Source: Chionoecetes opilio | Taxonomy: Eukaryota > Arthropoda > Malacostraca > Decapoda > Majidae | Length of the DNA stretch: 64,000 bases | Assembly (NCBI GenBank): GCA_016584305.1 | Contig: JACEEZ010015360.1 | Coordinates: forward strand, 52,412 to 116,411 | Reading direction: 5' to 3' | Shown: in pieces, positions 52,864-63,239 of the stretch | Numbering within the stretch: the stretch's first letter is position 1 | Layout: each line of letters begins with the position of its first letter | Program-made: the position numbers and the translations under genes | Notes under the pieces: generated by a model | Told to the model about the DNA's origin: nothing | The model's input: only the letters and a program-made list of their open reading frames with translations | The model's database searches: none

Positions 52864-54490
52864 GGCGTATTTTGTCCATGCCCTTGGAAGTAAAATTTTA
52901 CTTATTTAAGCTCCGCCCACTTATATTTTACTCTTTTGCGTGCATAGAAAACTGAGCAGATACACTTCGGCAGCGATAGTTTACTCTTTTCCTGAAAAAT
53001 TATACAGTCGTGGGTGTGGGTGGTGGTTTCAAGAGCCTGGCCAATCAGATCGCGCGCATGAGAAAATCTTATCAAAACTCCTCCCGTAAATGTTTCTCTT
53101 TTCCTTTAATTCTCATCCAATTCAACATTCATTACATGCGCACGACATGCAAAGGATACTGTATTTAATTAATAGTAGGTAAGGAGTAGTAAGGAGTAGA
53201 GTAGGTGACTCTTAACAGGTAAGAAGTCACAAATATTAAAATTCTCCAGCGACGTCTGGAACAATTTCCCAATCCCTCGAATTTTTCAATGTGTCCGAAT
53301 CTTCGTTGATGCTTGCTGGCTTAGCACCAAAACTGGTGTATTATGCTATAGTATAGTCAAATACTTAAATATATTCATGAGTGATATTACATTTGAAATT
53401 TAGAAATGTATAAATTTGTATATATGTTATATCACACAAAAGAAAGCCTTTTAGAGAACCTATCGCAGGCACGAATACGAACTTTCATCAGTCTGATTTA
53501 GCTCCAACACGAGTAGGAATTCTCTGTGTGTAACCCAGGGGCCAAACCACACACCCACCACACCCAGGCACCCACCCCGCCCACCACCACCCACCCACCC
53601 ACCACCCGCCCACCACACACCCACCCACCACACGCCCATCACCCATCCGCCCACCACCCGCCCACCACACGCCCATCACCCATCCGCCCACCACACACCC
53701 ACCACACACCCACCCACCACACTCGCCCACCACACACCCACCCACCACACGCCCATCACCCATCCGCCCACCACACGCCCATCATACATCCGCCACCACA
53801 CACCCACCCACCACAGGGGCCCATCACACATCCGCCCACCACACACCCACCCACCACCCATCCGCCCACCACACACCCACCCACCACACGCCCATCATAC
53901 ATCCGCCCACCACACACCCACCCACCACACGTCCATCACACACCCGCCCACCACACACCCGCCCATGGATGTTAAACGGGGGAGATGCACTGGAGGATGA
54001 ATCAAAAACCAGCATTCATCTAGGTTTAGGAAAAGAATAATTCGTGAAACGTAGATGTAGGTACACGTAGCCTACATACCTACAGGTCCATGATAGCATT
54101 AAACATCCTCAAACGCACATCGTGAAATGGCTGTGTAGCAATAGATATTCAAATAACAGTTTCATAGCGCCCTAAACATTTCAGTTTAATATAAAGTCCA
54201 TCTATAGAGTTAGAAAACAATGCTAGGCCATTCTAAAGAGCTCAAAACAATTAGATATCGATGTGTAATACAGACAATCCACGCTACTACTCTTTGCTGT
54301 GCCTTCAATAATGTCAACCTTAACGATATTCCTTGAGCCTCTGTAAAGGTAATGAAGTGTACGACACTTTTACTCTCGGCAACATCAAGAAAGAGCTTTG
54401 GCAGCGCTACAATCGTATTTTGTGATGGCAAGCAGGGGCGGAGCTTAAATAAGTATAATTTTACTCCGGAAGGACACTACAAAATACGCC
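52864..54490. mobile_element. PIF/Harbinger-type non-autonomous element, copy A
   Basis: Ends GGCGTATTTTGT and ACAAAATACGCC, flanked by TAA (52861-52863, 54491-54493). A 3-bp TNA duplication is the PIF/Harbinger rule. Subterminal TTACTTATTTAAGCTCCGCC is inverted near the right end. A minisatellite lies 53535-53965. A short frame MPSQNTIVALPKLFLDVA starts at 54431 (minus). Confidence 0.85.
53535..53965. repeat. CCACCACACACCCACC minisatellite in copy A
   Basis: Tandem variants of CCCACCACACACCCAC and GCCCATCACCCATCC, about 430 bp, starting about 670 bp from the left end of the element. Confidence 0.95.
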
Positions 54491-54630
54491 TAAAGCAGTC
54501 ATGACCAAAAATTAAATACATATATTACCACTTATACAAAACTCAGTACTTTGTGGATTCAGTGCCTGTAATGCTTTCATAAGTTCACATGCTTCATTAA
54601 TGAAGCACCTTGTCATTTGTGTTAACATAA

Positions 54631-56134
54631 GGCGTATTTTGTCCATGCCCATGGAAGTAAAATTTTACTTATTTAAGCTCCGCCCACTTATATTTTACTC
54701 TTTTGCGTGCATTGAAAACTGAGCAGATTCGTTCCCGGCAGCGGAATTTACTCTTTTCCTGTAAAATTATACAGTGGTGGGGGTGGGTGGTGGTTTCAAG
54801 AGCCTGGCCAATCAGATCGCGCGCATGAGAAAATCTTATCAGAATTCCTCCCGTAAATGTTTCTCTTTTCCTTTAATTCTCATCCAATTCAACATTCATT
54901 ACATGCGCACGACATGCAAAGGATACTGTATTTAATTAATAGTAGGTAAGGAGTAGTAAGGAGTAGAGTAGGTGACTCTTAACAGGTAAGAAGTCACATA
55001 TATTAAAATTCTCCAGCGACGTCTGGGAACAAATTTCCCAATCCCTCGAATTTTTCATGTGTCCGAATCTTCGTTGATGCTTGCTGGCTTGCACCAAAAC
55101 TGGTGTATTATTGCTATAGTATAGTCAAATACTTAAATATATTCATGAGTGATATTACATTTGCAATAGAAATGTAAATTTGGTAATATGTTATATCACA
55201 CAAAAAGAAGCCTTTTAGAGAACCTATCGCAGGGCACGAATACGAACATTTCATCAGTCTGATTCAGCGCCAACACGGTAAGGAGGTCTCTAGCCTACCC
55301 CGGGCCACCACACACCACCACCACCCAGGCACCCACCCGCCCACCACCACCCGCCCACCACACACCCATCACACACCCACCCACACGCCCATCACCCATC
55401 CGCCACCACACGCCCATCACCCATCCGTCCACCACACACCCACCCACCACACGCCCATCACACATCCGCCCACCACACACCCACCCACCACAACGCCCAT
55501 CACCCATCCGCCCACCACACACCCACCCACCACACGCCCATCATACATCCGCCACCACACACCCACCACCACACGTCCATCACACACCGCCCACCACACA
55601 CCCGCCCATGGATGTTAAACGGGGAGATGCACTGGAGGATGAATCACAACCAGCATTCATCTAGGTTTAGGCAAAGAATAATTCGTTTAAACGTAGATGT
55701 AGGTACACGTAGCCTACATACGTACAGGTCCATGAAAGCATTAAACATCCTCGACGCACAAACGTGAAAATGGCTGTGTAGCAAATATGATATTCAAATA
55801 ACAGTTTCATAGCGCCCTAAACATTTAAGTTTAATATCAAGTCCATCTATAGAGTTAGAAAACAATGCTAGGCCATTCTAAGAGCTCAAAACAATTAGAT
55901 ATCGATGTGTAATACAGACAATCACGCTACTACTCTTTGCTGTGCCTTCAATAATGTCAACCTTAACGATATTCCTTGAGCCTCTGCAAGAGGTAATGAA
56001 GTGTACGACACTTTTACTCTCGGCAACATCAAGAAAGAGCTTTGGCAGCGCTACAATCGTATTTTGTGATGGCAAGCAGGGGCGGAGCTTAAATAAGTAT
56101 AATTTTACTCCAGAAGGACACTACAAAATACGCC
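54631..56134. mobile_element. PIF/Harbinger-type non-autonomous element, copy B
   Basis: Same ends as copy A; left flank TAA, right flank TAT, so the duplication is imperfect. Closely similar to copy A outside the minisatellite, with many one-base indels. The frame MPSQNTIVALPKLFLDVA recurs at 56075 (minus). Confidence 0.82.
55300..55610. repeat. CCACCACACACCCACC minisatellite in copy B
   Basis: Same unit types as in copy A, about 310 bp, at the same relative position (about 670 bp from the left end). Confidence 0.95.
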
Positions 56135-56249
56135 TATATGATCTATAATAGGATAGAAGAAGTTAATTCGTGTTGAATCCTTAACACTGAAATCAGAGTG
56201 TGTGCTCCCTGACTGTTTTCCAATAGAATCAGTAACAACAAAATCCTGA

Positions 56250-57805
56250 GGCGTATTTTGTGACTATATTACAAAGCAGAATTATACTTATTTAAGCTCC
56301 GCCCACTTATTTTCTACTCTTTTACGTGTACAGAAAAGGGATCAGATACACTCTCTCGAGTAAAATTATACTTTTCTTGGGAAAAATATACTCTTTTGGG
56401 TGTGGGTGGTCCTTTCAAGAGCCTGGCCAATCAGATCGCGCGTATGAGAAAATCTTATCAGCCCTCCTCCCGTAAATGTTTCTGTTTTCCTTTAATTCTC
56501 ATCCAATTCAACATTCATTACATGCGCACGACATGCAAAGGATACTGTATTTAATTAGGAGTAGGTAAGGAGTAGTAAGGAGTAGAGTAGGTGACTCTTA
56601 ACAGGTAAGAAGTCACAAATATTAAGATTCTCCAGCGACATCTGGGAACAATTTTTCCAATCCCGCGAATCTTTCAATGCGTCCGAATCTTTGTTAAGAC
56701 TTGTGGCACGCACGATAAAACTTTTGTATTTTGGCCATAATACACTAAAACAATAAACAATCTCTTTAGTAATAGTTATAATTACTTAAAAAATGCAATG
56801 TAACTGGTACATTTGTCATAACTTATACAGGAATGTCACCCAAAAGATGTACATAATAGATACGAACACTACTGTTATTTGAGGCACCTAGCCATGGGCT
56901 GGAACTGCTGACGCAGGGAGGATGGGATGGAGGGAGGCGCCCTTGAGTGCCGGAACTGCTGACGGAGGGAGGAGGGATGGAGGGAGGCGCCCTTGAGTGT
57001 CGGAACTGCTGACGGAGGGATGGAGGGAGGCGCCCTAGCTTGAGTGCCGGAACTGCTGACGGAGGGAGGAGGGATGGAGGGAGGCGCCCTTGAGTGCCGG
57101 AACTGCTGACGGAGGGAGGAGGGAGGCGCCCTTTGAGTGCCGGAACTGCTGACGGAGGGAGGAGAGATGGAGGGAGGCGCCCTTGAGTGCCGGAAAATGC
57201 TGACGGAGGGATGGAGAGAGGCGCCCTTGAGTGCCGGAACTGCTGACGGAGGGAGGAGAGATGGAGGGAGGCGCCCTTGAGTTTCCGGAACTGCTGACGG
57301 AGGGAGGAGGGAGGCGCCCTTGAGTGCCGGAACTGCTGACGGAGGGAGGAGAGATGGAGGGAGGCGCCCTTGAGTGCCGGAACCCGCTGACGGAGGGATG
57401 AGGGAGGCGCCCTAGCTTGAGTGCCGGAACTGCTGACGGAGGAGGAGGAATGGAGGGAGACGCCCTTTAGTGCCGGAACTGCTGACGGAGGGAGGAGGGA
57501 TGGAGGGAGGCCCCCCTTGAGTCCGGAACTGCTGACGGAGGATGATGGAGGCGCCCTAGCTTGAGTGCCGGAACTGCTGACGGAGGGAGGAGGGATGGAG
57601 GGAGGCGCCCTTGAGTGCCGAAACTGCTGACGGAGGGAGGAGGGAGGCGCCCTTGAGTGCCGGAGAATGAAGTGTACGACAGTTTTACGCCCGGCAACAT
57701 CTAGAAAGGGCTTTGGCAGCGCTACAATCGTATTTTGTGATGGCAAGCAGGAGCGGAGCTTAAATAAGTATAATTCTGCTTTGTAATGTCGTCACAAAAT
57801 ACGCC
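56250..57805. mobile_element. PIF/Harbinger-type non-autonomous element, copy C
   Basis: Ends GGCGTATTTTGTGAC and GTCACAAAATACGCC, flanked by TGA on both sides (56247-56249, 57806-57808). Inverted ends extend about 55 bp. It shares the left 600 bp with A and B but lacks their right-hand 380 bp; a different minisatellite occupies that place. The frame MPSQNTIVALPKPFLDVA starts at 57746 (minus). Confidence 0.88.
56890..57662. repeat. GGAGGGAGGCGCCCTTGAG minisatellite in copy C
   Basis: About 15 tandem variants of TGCCGGAACTGCTGACGGAG plus GGAGGGATGGAGGGAGGCGCC. On the minus strand it gives a 307-codon repetitive frame (HSRAPPS, LRQQF), most likely a by-product of the repeat. Confidence 0.95.
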
Positions 57806-58697
57806 TGAGAGTGGTGGGTGGTGACCACTCAGCTGGTGGGTGGTGACCACTGGGAGTATTTAGATAAAACTATAGATCAAGAAATATTTATACACGTGTG
57901 AACCGATATATATTCATCCCTTGACGTATATATGGCCACATCAACAAAACTTCACAAAATATGTTATTACCTCATTATAAGGCACGAAACCAACTTTAAA
58001 TGAATTATAAGAATATGTACATAAGAATTTTATGAACAACCACTCGTATATGAACAATCTCCGAGGTCCACAAAAAAAATTAGGAAATAAAAATTCTGGC
58101 GGTATGTAGTACTTTTTTCCTTAACCAAAATGCCTCCATTGTGTAGACAGTTTCCATTTCCTTGGTAATCTACACATTCTACACTCTGAAGTATCAAAAC
58201 CATGAGCTGCTGAGCTTCTCTCAACTTCATCCCGCAAAGCATCGGCAGTGGTCGCTGCCGTACAAGGCCACGAATGATCGGTCACTGACTTTGTGTTGTT
58301 ATGTCGGTCCAGAGAACGCGTATAAGACACGTACAAGAGGGAGACACGTACCAACACAAGGCATTATAGAAAATTTGTAAGGGTAACTGGTGTAATTTAG
58401 TTATGTTCGTTGGTGTTAAAAGTGATCAATATAAAAAGTATATGCATTTAACTCAGATTCAGAGGCATGTTTCTTTCTTTCAAGCAGAGGAAAAATATTT
58501 ATTGTATATGAGGTCGAGGGTAAGTCATCAGTAGAAATTATTCATAATACTCCATGCATGCTCCCTCAGTCCTACCTAGTGGAACACGGTTCCCACACCA
58601 CACGGCAGCCGTGGCCAGTGGGTGGGCACCTGGGGGGGCACCGGCTTCTCGTGGGTGGGCACGTGCCCACCCATGCCCCCCCGTAGCTACGCCACTG
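57806..58697. other. Right interior of the 6.16-kb hAT element; no gene
   Basis: No recognised coding region. The last 90 bp are the GC-rich subterminal part (GGTGGGCACCTGGGG near 58620). Confidence 0.45.
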
Positions 58698-58739
58698 CCG
58701 CCCATGACCAGTGGAGGCTGATCGGCAAGGTAAAAACGT

Positions 58740-59215
58740 GTTCCATGAATATAGACTGGTAGACTATTATAGTCTATTATAGTCATGCTAGTAGACTATT
58801 GTTTATCAGTATAAATGATATACTGTTATCTCCGTAAATGTTTGTTCTATAATGTTATCAAATAAAAAACAGTAAAACACATTAAATAAATGCCATTATG
58901 AGACTCTGAAGAAATATGCATCAACAATTAATATTCACTTAAGTCTCTTCGCCATTAAACTCTTCGCCATTTAACATTTTGCGCGACAACTTATAACGTG
59001 GAGCATATCAATAGAAGCGGAATTTATTAGCTATCCATTGTAAAAAAAAGTGTTCCATGAATACAGTAGACTATGGTTTATCAGTATAAATGATACACTG
59101 CTATCTTCGTAAATGTTTGTTCTATAATTTATAAAATAAAGAACAGTAAAACACACTAAAGAAATGCCATTATGAGACTCTGAAGAAATATGCATGAACT
59201 AAATGTTCACTTAAG
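58740..59215. repeat. Two partial family F foldback arms in tandem
   Basis: 58790-59040 and 59060-59215 each begin GTTTATCAGTATAAATGATA and carry CGTAAATGTTTGTTCTATAA and GAAGAAATATGCAT, as in the palindromes at 17.2 and 43.2 kb. The second copy is cut by the element starting at 59216. Confidence 0.75.
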
Positions 59216-59342
59216 GGGACCGCCCACCCTAAATCTTGTTTAGCCTCTTGATGGATCTTGCTGTAAATTTGATGAGCTATTTAGGGCTAAGTAAGGACTT
59301 CAAAACATAAGTTTCATTTAAATCTGGCCAATAGTTTTTTGC

Positions 59343-59375
<33 letters not shown>

Positions 59376-59754
59376 AAATTAGGCTGATTTGAATTGCTTT
59401 CAACTCGTAAGATTATTGGTGGATTTCTTTTATTTTATAACCATTAACTCTTCTACTTATGACGAAAGATTCTATGGTGTGGTTTTTCTTTATCTTTTTT
59501 TATCACCGAGAAATAAAATTTTGGAAAATGTTGAAAAATTTCCCCCCAAAATCAGTTTGAGACACTAGTGCCATGTTCCTAATTTACATAAACATAAAAC
59601 TCCACAATACTTTTCTTCGTTTGTTATCCAGCTATCCATTGATACCTCATATGTAAAGATCGGATAAAAACTGACGAAGGAGTAGGAAATTGTATAAGAA
59701 AAACTTTTATTTATCAGAAACGAGCCCTAAAATACTTTTTTTTTGTTTGACTAA

Positions 59755-60819
59755 GGCCCGGTTCACACTTCACGTATTTTCTACGTGCGTCTTGTTATCG
59801 TGACGTCACCGTGACGTCACGATGACGTTACCTCGTCTCACTGGTCGATCACTCCCGCTCGCTCTTATCAGAAAACATTGCAGTATAAAACCTCCTTGCT
59901 TTCCTTACTTCCTCCCTTTTGTACCCCATGACACACCTATTACTCCCTTCACTATATCCCCCTTCACTCCCTGCCCTACCTATATAGCGCTATAATTCCT
60001 GACAACAGCGCTATTGCAAAGGTTACAAGTGGATTTTTGTATAGCGGGGTTCACAGGTGTTGCCACATAATCGCAGTCGTGACCTATTTTTCAAGTCACT
60101 AATAATTACTACCTATTGCACGGCCTGTAGAGGGTGTTGGTGGCGTAGCGTGATGCTGTAGGAAGGATGGTATATAGTAGCTACTAGAGGGGCACGTAAG
60201 AGGGTTAGAACTAGTTCAACTAGAGAACACGAGAAATAACGCATTAAAATACACAGAGGTAGTGGTGTTGGTGGAGCTTACATTCAAGCAGAGTTGCCGC
60301 TGTTCCGATCTTCAAGCAGCGGGGCACAATATTTTCACATCATGTATGTCTTCCATTACTAATATTGTCTTCCAGAATCACTGATAATAAATATATTTTA
60401 AATCAGACCTTGGAAACAGCATTATTTTGATATTGCAAAACTTAGTTACGTATAATGTTCTATAAATTGTGGCACCACCGCTCACGCAGCCCGCCAAAAG
60501 ATCTGGAGGTGTAGCGGTCTGGGAGGTTTGGTTATCCAGAAGGTTGTGTTTTCGGATGCCATGTAGCGCGCCAGAGGTACGATGATTACTTTTCATTTCA
60601 TCCCGCCGCGCAGAGAGGCAACAGCTTGCTCCCGGCTCCTGCCTCACCCCAGCCGACCCCACGGCCGGAGATTTCCGTGGCGGATTAATTCGCCGTAGGA
60701 TACTCTGGGAGGCTCCAATTCTTTTGCCTCGAGACGCACGTCTTTCAAGGTCACACAAGCAGGAAGTGACGCCACGTTGGCAAGGCGCACGTAGCAAATA
60801 CGTGTAGTCTGAACCCCGC
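59755..60819. mobile_element. Harbinger-like element X1
   Basis: Left end GGCCCGGTTCACACTTCACG after TAA (59752-59754); right end, inward, GCGGGGTTCAGACTACACG. Both are followed inward by CGTATTTKCTACGTGCG. It abuts X2 with only ATTA between. GTGACGTCAC-type subterminal palindromes are present. Confidence 0.6.
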
Positions 60820-61006
60820 ATTAGGCGGGGTTCACATTACACGTATTTGCTGTCCGTGTCTACGTGGGCGTGGCGATCAGTGACGTCACAGTGACGTCGC
60901 CCCGCCACTTCCGCAGCCACGTAAAAGAATGGGCCCCAGACATAACTACGTCACGGTTTGTTTACCGCGGTGCATTGTGGAGATAAGTCGGGGTCGCCGC
61001 GGGTGA

Positions 61007-61437
61007 CCTACGTAGGGAAGAAGACTACGACGATGAAAGAATTTCAAGTTGTTTAGTGTGAAATTGATATTCCAGGTGCTATATTACCAAGCTCTGTTCT
61101 CGCTGACAAGACTAGAGAAGACCTGAGATGATGGCTGATGTGCAGAGGCTACTCAACCAAAAAACCAGAGTCACAGCAGAGCTAGCCTCGTCAAGAGGTA
61201 AGCAACAAGTGGTAGGGACACCCCTACCACTTGCTCACCTTTTGTCGAGGGCTCTGCTGTGACTCTGTTTTCCTGGTTGAGAAGCCTCTGCATATCAGCC
61301 ATCATCTCGATCAGGTCTTCTCTAGTCTTGTCAGCGAGAACAGAGCTCGGTACGTAATAGGCTAATAGCACCTGGAATATCAATTTCGCGCAAAACAACT
61401 CTAAATTCTTCCATCGTCGTAGTCTCCTCTTTGTAGG
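61007..61437. repeat. Palindrome containing a coding-like exon on both arms
   Basis: Arms 61007-61218 and 61222-61437 mirror each other around GTGGTAGGG-ACA-CCCCTACCAC. The right arm (minus) reads MEEFRVVLREIDIPGAISLL and, in a shifted frame, DKTREDLIEMMADMQRLL; the left arm (plus) reads a damaged version. This looks like the first exon of a transposon gene, inverted and duplicated. Confidence 0.7.
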
Positions 61438-61599
61438 ATGTACATATTCATGGTTATGATAGTATTTATGTTCGTTCCTTATTAATTGAGTTCCTTTTGT
61501 TGTCTTTCCTCAGAATAAGTAGTAAGGTATACATCATGGTTTAAGTGTTACTTGACAGTTGTTTATGCAACTTGTTTATGGAGTAATCAGATAAATTAA

Positions 61600-62165
61600 A
61601 GCAAAAATTGGTGATGTTTGTGTAGAGATAAGTATAGATAATACAAAATGGAAGCTCAATACTATAGTGTTTGCAGATGACACTGTAGAATACTACTAGC
61701 AGAGTTAAAAAGGTTTTAAAAAATTGGTAAATGAATGCAGTACTGTTTGTGTGAGGAAGAAACTGAAAGTTAATGTGGCTAAAAGTAAAGTGCTAGTGTT
61801 TTGGTAGAAACCAAAGAGTGAAGTTATTGAGTTTGAGGATCAATATAGAATGAGAATTGAGAGCCAGAAGCAATGTAAAATAATGATGAATGGACAGTTA
61901 ATGGCTCTATCACGTGCAAGTATGGAGGCACGGAAGGGGAGATAAGAGAAAGAGCCCTGTCTACAAGGAAGGAAAGTAGTGGGATCCTAGGGGCGCGTGA
62001 TGAGAGGACAGTGAGTAAGGAAGGCGCTTAGGGATAGCATACTAGTGCCGATAGTAACATATGCAAGTCAGACCTGGACGTGGAATACAGTATATGTCGG
62101 AGGCCTAATTAAGATTCAAGCAGTTGAAATGAGTTACTTGCGAGGTGTCTGTGATGGAGTCCACA
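61600..62165 (+). pseudogene. RTE-type LINE fragment inside X2
   Basis: Plus-strand text includes TIVFADDTV (RT active site, near 61660-61690), RKKLKVNVAKSKVLVFW, then VTYASQTWTWN and IKIQAVEMSYLRGVC (62045-62150). Frameshifts and stops separate these. It is the RT-to-C-terminal part of an RTE-like ORF2. Confidence 0.75.
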
Positions 62166-62739
62166 GATTGTCGTGTCTTATCAGCTTTATCCAATTTATC
62201 TTTCTATTCTCAGCTTTTAAAAGTTGGTACAACCGTAAAGAAGGTGTTCGTCTACTTATTGCAACACAATATGGAACACAACAGTTTGCAGGAGGCATAT
62301 TTAAGGACACAGCGTTGTCTTTCTTCACTGGATAGCGCCCGCCCGCTCTCCCTCATGACTCCGACTTATCCCCACAATGCACCGCGGTAAACAAACTGTG
62401 ACGTAGTTATGGGTTGGGTCCATTGGGAGCTCTGAATAATGTGAGCTGAGACGCACGTCTCAAGGTCAGTGACGTCATCACTGCTCCAGCAATGTGGTGG
62501 TCGCGAGGAGCCTGTGTTCACATTACACCGGCAGGAAGTGACGTCACTGTGACGTACTGTGAGTCACTGATGACAAGATGCACGTAGACTACGTCCAGCA
62601 AAAACGTGAAGTGTGAACCGGGCATAAGTGTTATGTCAGTAAACCCTATAAGGGTTTTGTATATTGGTTCCATTTTACTTTCGAGGCTAAAAAAAGCATC
62701 ACAATTGATATTTTATCGTCAAAACCCAACGAGGCGTGG

Positions 62740-62990
62740 CGCTCGCGTGGTGCGGGGGGGGGAAGGGAGGGGGAGATTAAAACCCCTTTAAATATACTTT
62801 TAAGGGACAAACTATATATCAGTGTGTTGCCCAAGGCCACAGCTACCATTATATGACTTAAAAGAATTTTCGATATTTTTTATGAATTTTCGATATATTC
62901 AGGGTGGGCGGTCCCTTGTCCCTTAAAAGTATATTTAAAGGGGTTTAAATCCCCCCCTCCCTCCCTCTCCTCGCACCACGCGTATGGTAT
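62740..62990. repeat. Palindrome overlapping the right end of the 3.7-kb element
   Basis: CCTTTAAATATACTTTTAAG (62784-62803) pairs with CTTAAAAGTATATTTAAAGG (62922-62941), and the flanking GGGGGGGAAGGGAGGG pairs with CCCCCCCTCCCTCCC. Arms of about 70 bp surround the 59216-62915 element's right end. Confidence 0.75.
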
Positions 62991-62997
62991 GTAGGTA

Positions 62998-63238
62998 TGT
63001 GGTATGTAGCACGTACCAATAAGGAAAAGAGTAGGTGGTCAAAATGGCTAAGAAAGTTAAACTGTTTCAAACTGGTGCCGTGACGGGTGGAGCCTCTGAT
63101 AGCTCTTCCGAGAAAAAGTCCCTCCTGTATAGGAACAATGCTCACCCGTCACTGTGCCAGTTTGCAGTAGTAGTTTAACTTTCTTAGCCATTTTGACCAC
63201 CTACTCTTTTCCTTATTGGTACGTGCTACATACCACAG
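62998..63238. repeat. Palindrome with a start-codon frame on both arms
   Basis: Arms 62998-63098 and 63141-63238 are almost perfect inverted copies around a loop of about 40 bp. Read outward-in, each arm has ATGGCTAAGAAAGTTAAACT, encoding MAKKVKL; the plus-strand frame continues FQTGAVTGGASDSSSEKK. No known protein is recognised. Confidence 0.75.
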
Positions 63239-63239
63239 G

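Larger units (their letters stand above)
52538..58697. mobile_element. 6.16-kb hAT-type element with perfect 8-bp target duplication
   Basis: Left end CAGTGGCGTAGCTAGG and right end, inward, CAGTGGCGTAGCTACGG are inverted; the 8 bp outside are CCGCCCAT on both sides (52530-52537 and 58698-58705). CAGTG termini with an 8-bp duplication are diagnostic of hAT elements. Subterminal GGTGGGCACCTGGGGGGG occurs near both ends. No hAT transposase is visible; the interior is mainly three PIF/Harbinger-type copies. Confidence 0.88.
60824..62624. mobile_element. Harbinger-like element X2
   Basis: Left end GGCGGGGTTCACATTACACG after TTA; right end, inward, TGCCCGGTTCACACTTCACG followed outside by TAA. 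Inner inverted repeats (60930-60985 and 62355-62415) share CACGGTTTGTTTACCGCGG. The interior holds a palindromic exon fragment and a LINE remnant, with no DDE transposase. Confidence 0.6.
59216..62915. mobile_element. DNA element with GGGACCGCCCACCCT ends
   Basis: Left end GGGACCGCCCACCCTAAAT and right end, inward, GGGACCGCCCACCCTGAAT are inverted repeats 3.7 kb apart. No target duplication is clear, so the superfamily is open. It contains two Harbinger-like elements, a palindromic exon and a LINE fragment. Confidence 0.6.

Noticed and set aside
53460..54015. Several overlapping 60-150-codon frames on both strands (Pro/His/Thr-rich or Gly/Trp-rich)
   Set aside because: They are translations of the CCACCACACACCCACC minisatellite.
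56823..57746. A 307-codon open frame on the minus strand
   Set aside because: Beyond the first about 27 codons it is a read-through of the GGAGGGAGGCGCC minisatellite; the repeat unit gives open frames by composition, and sister copies A and B have no such protein.
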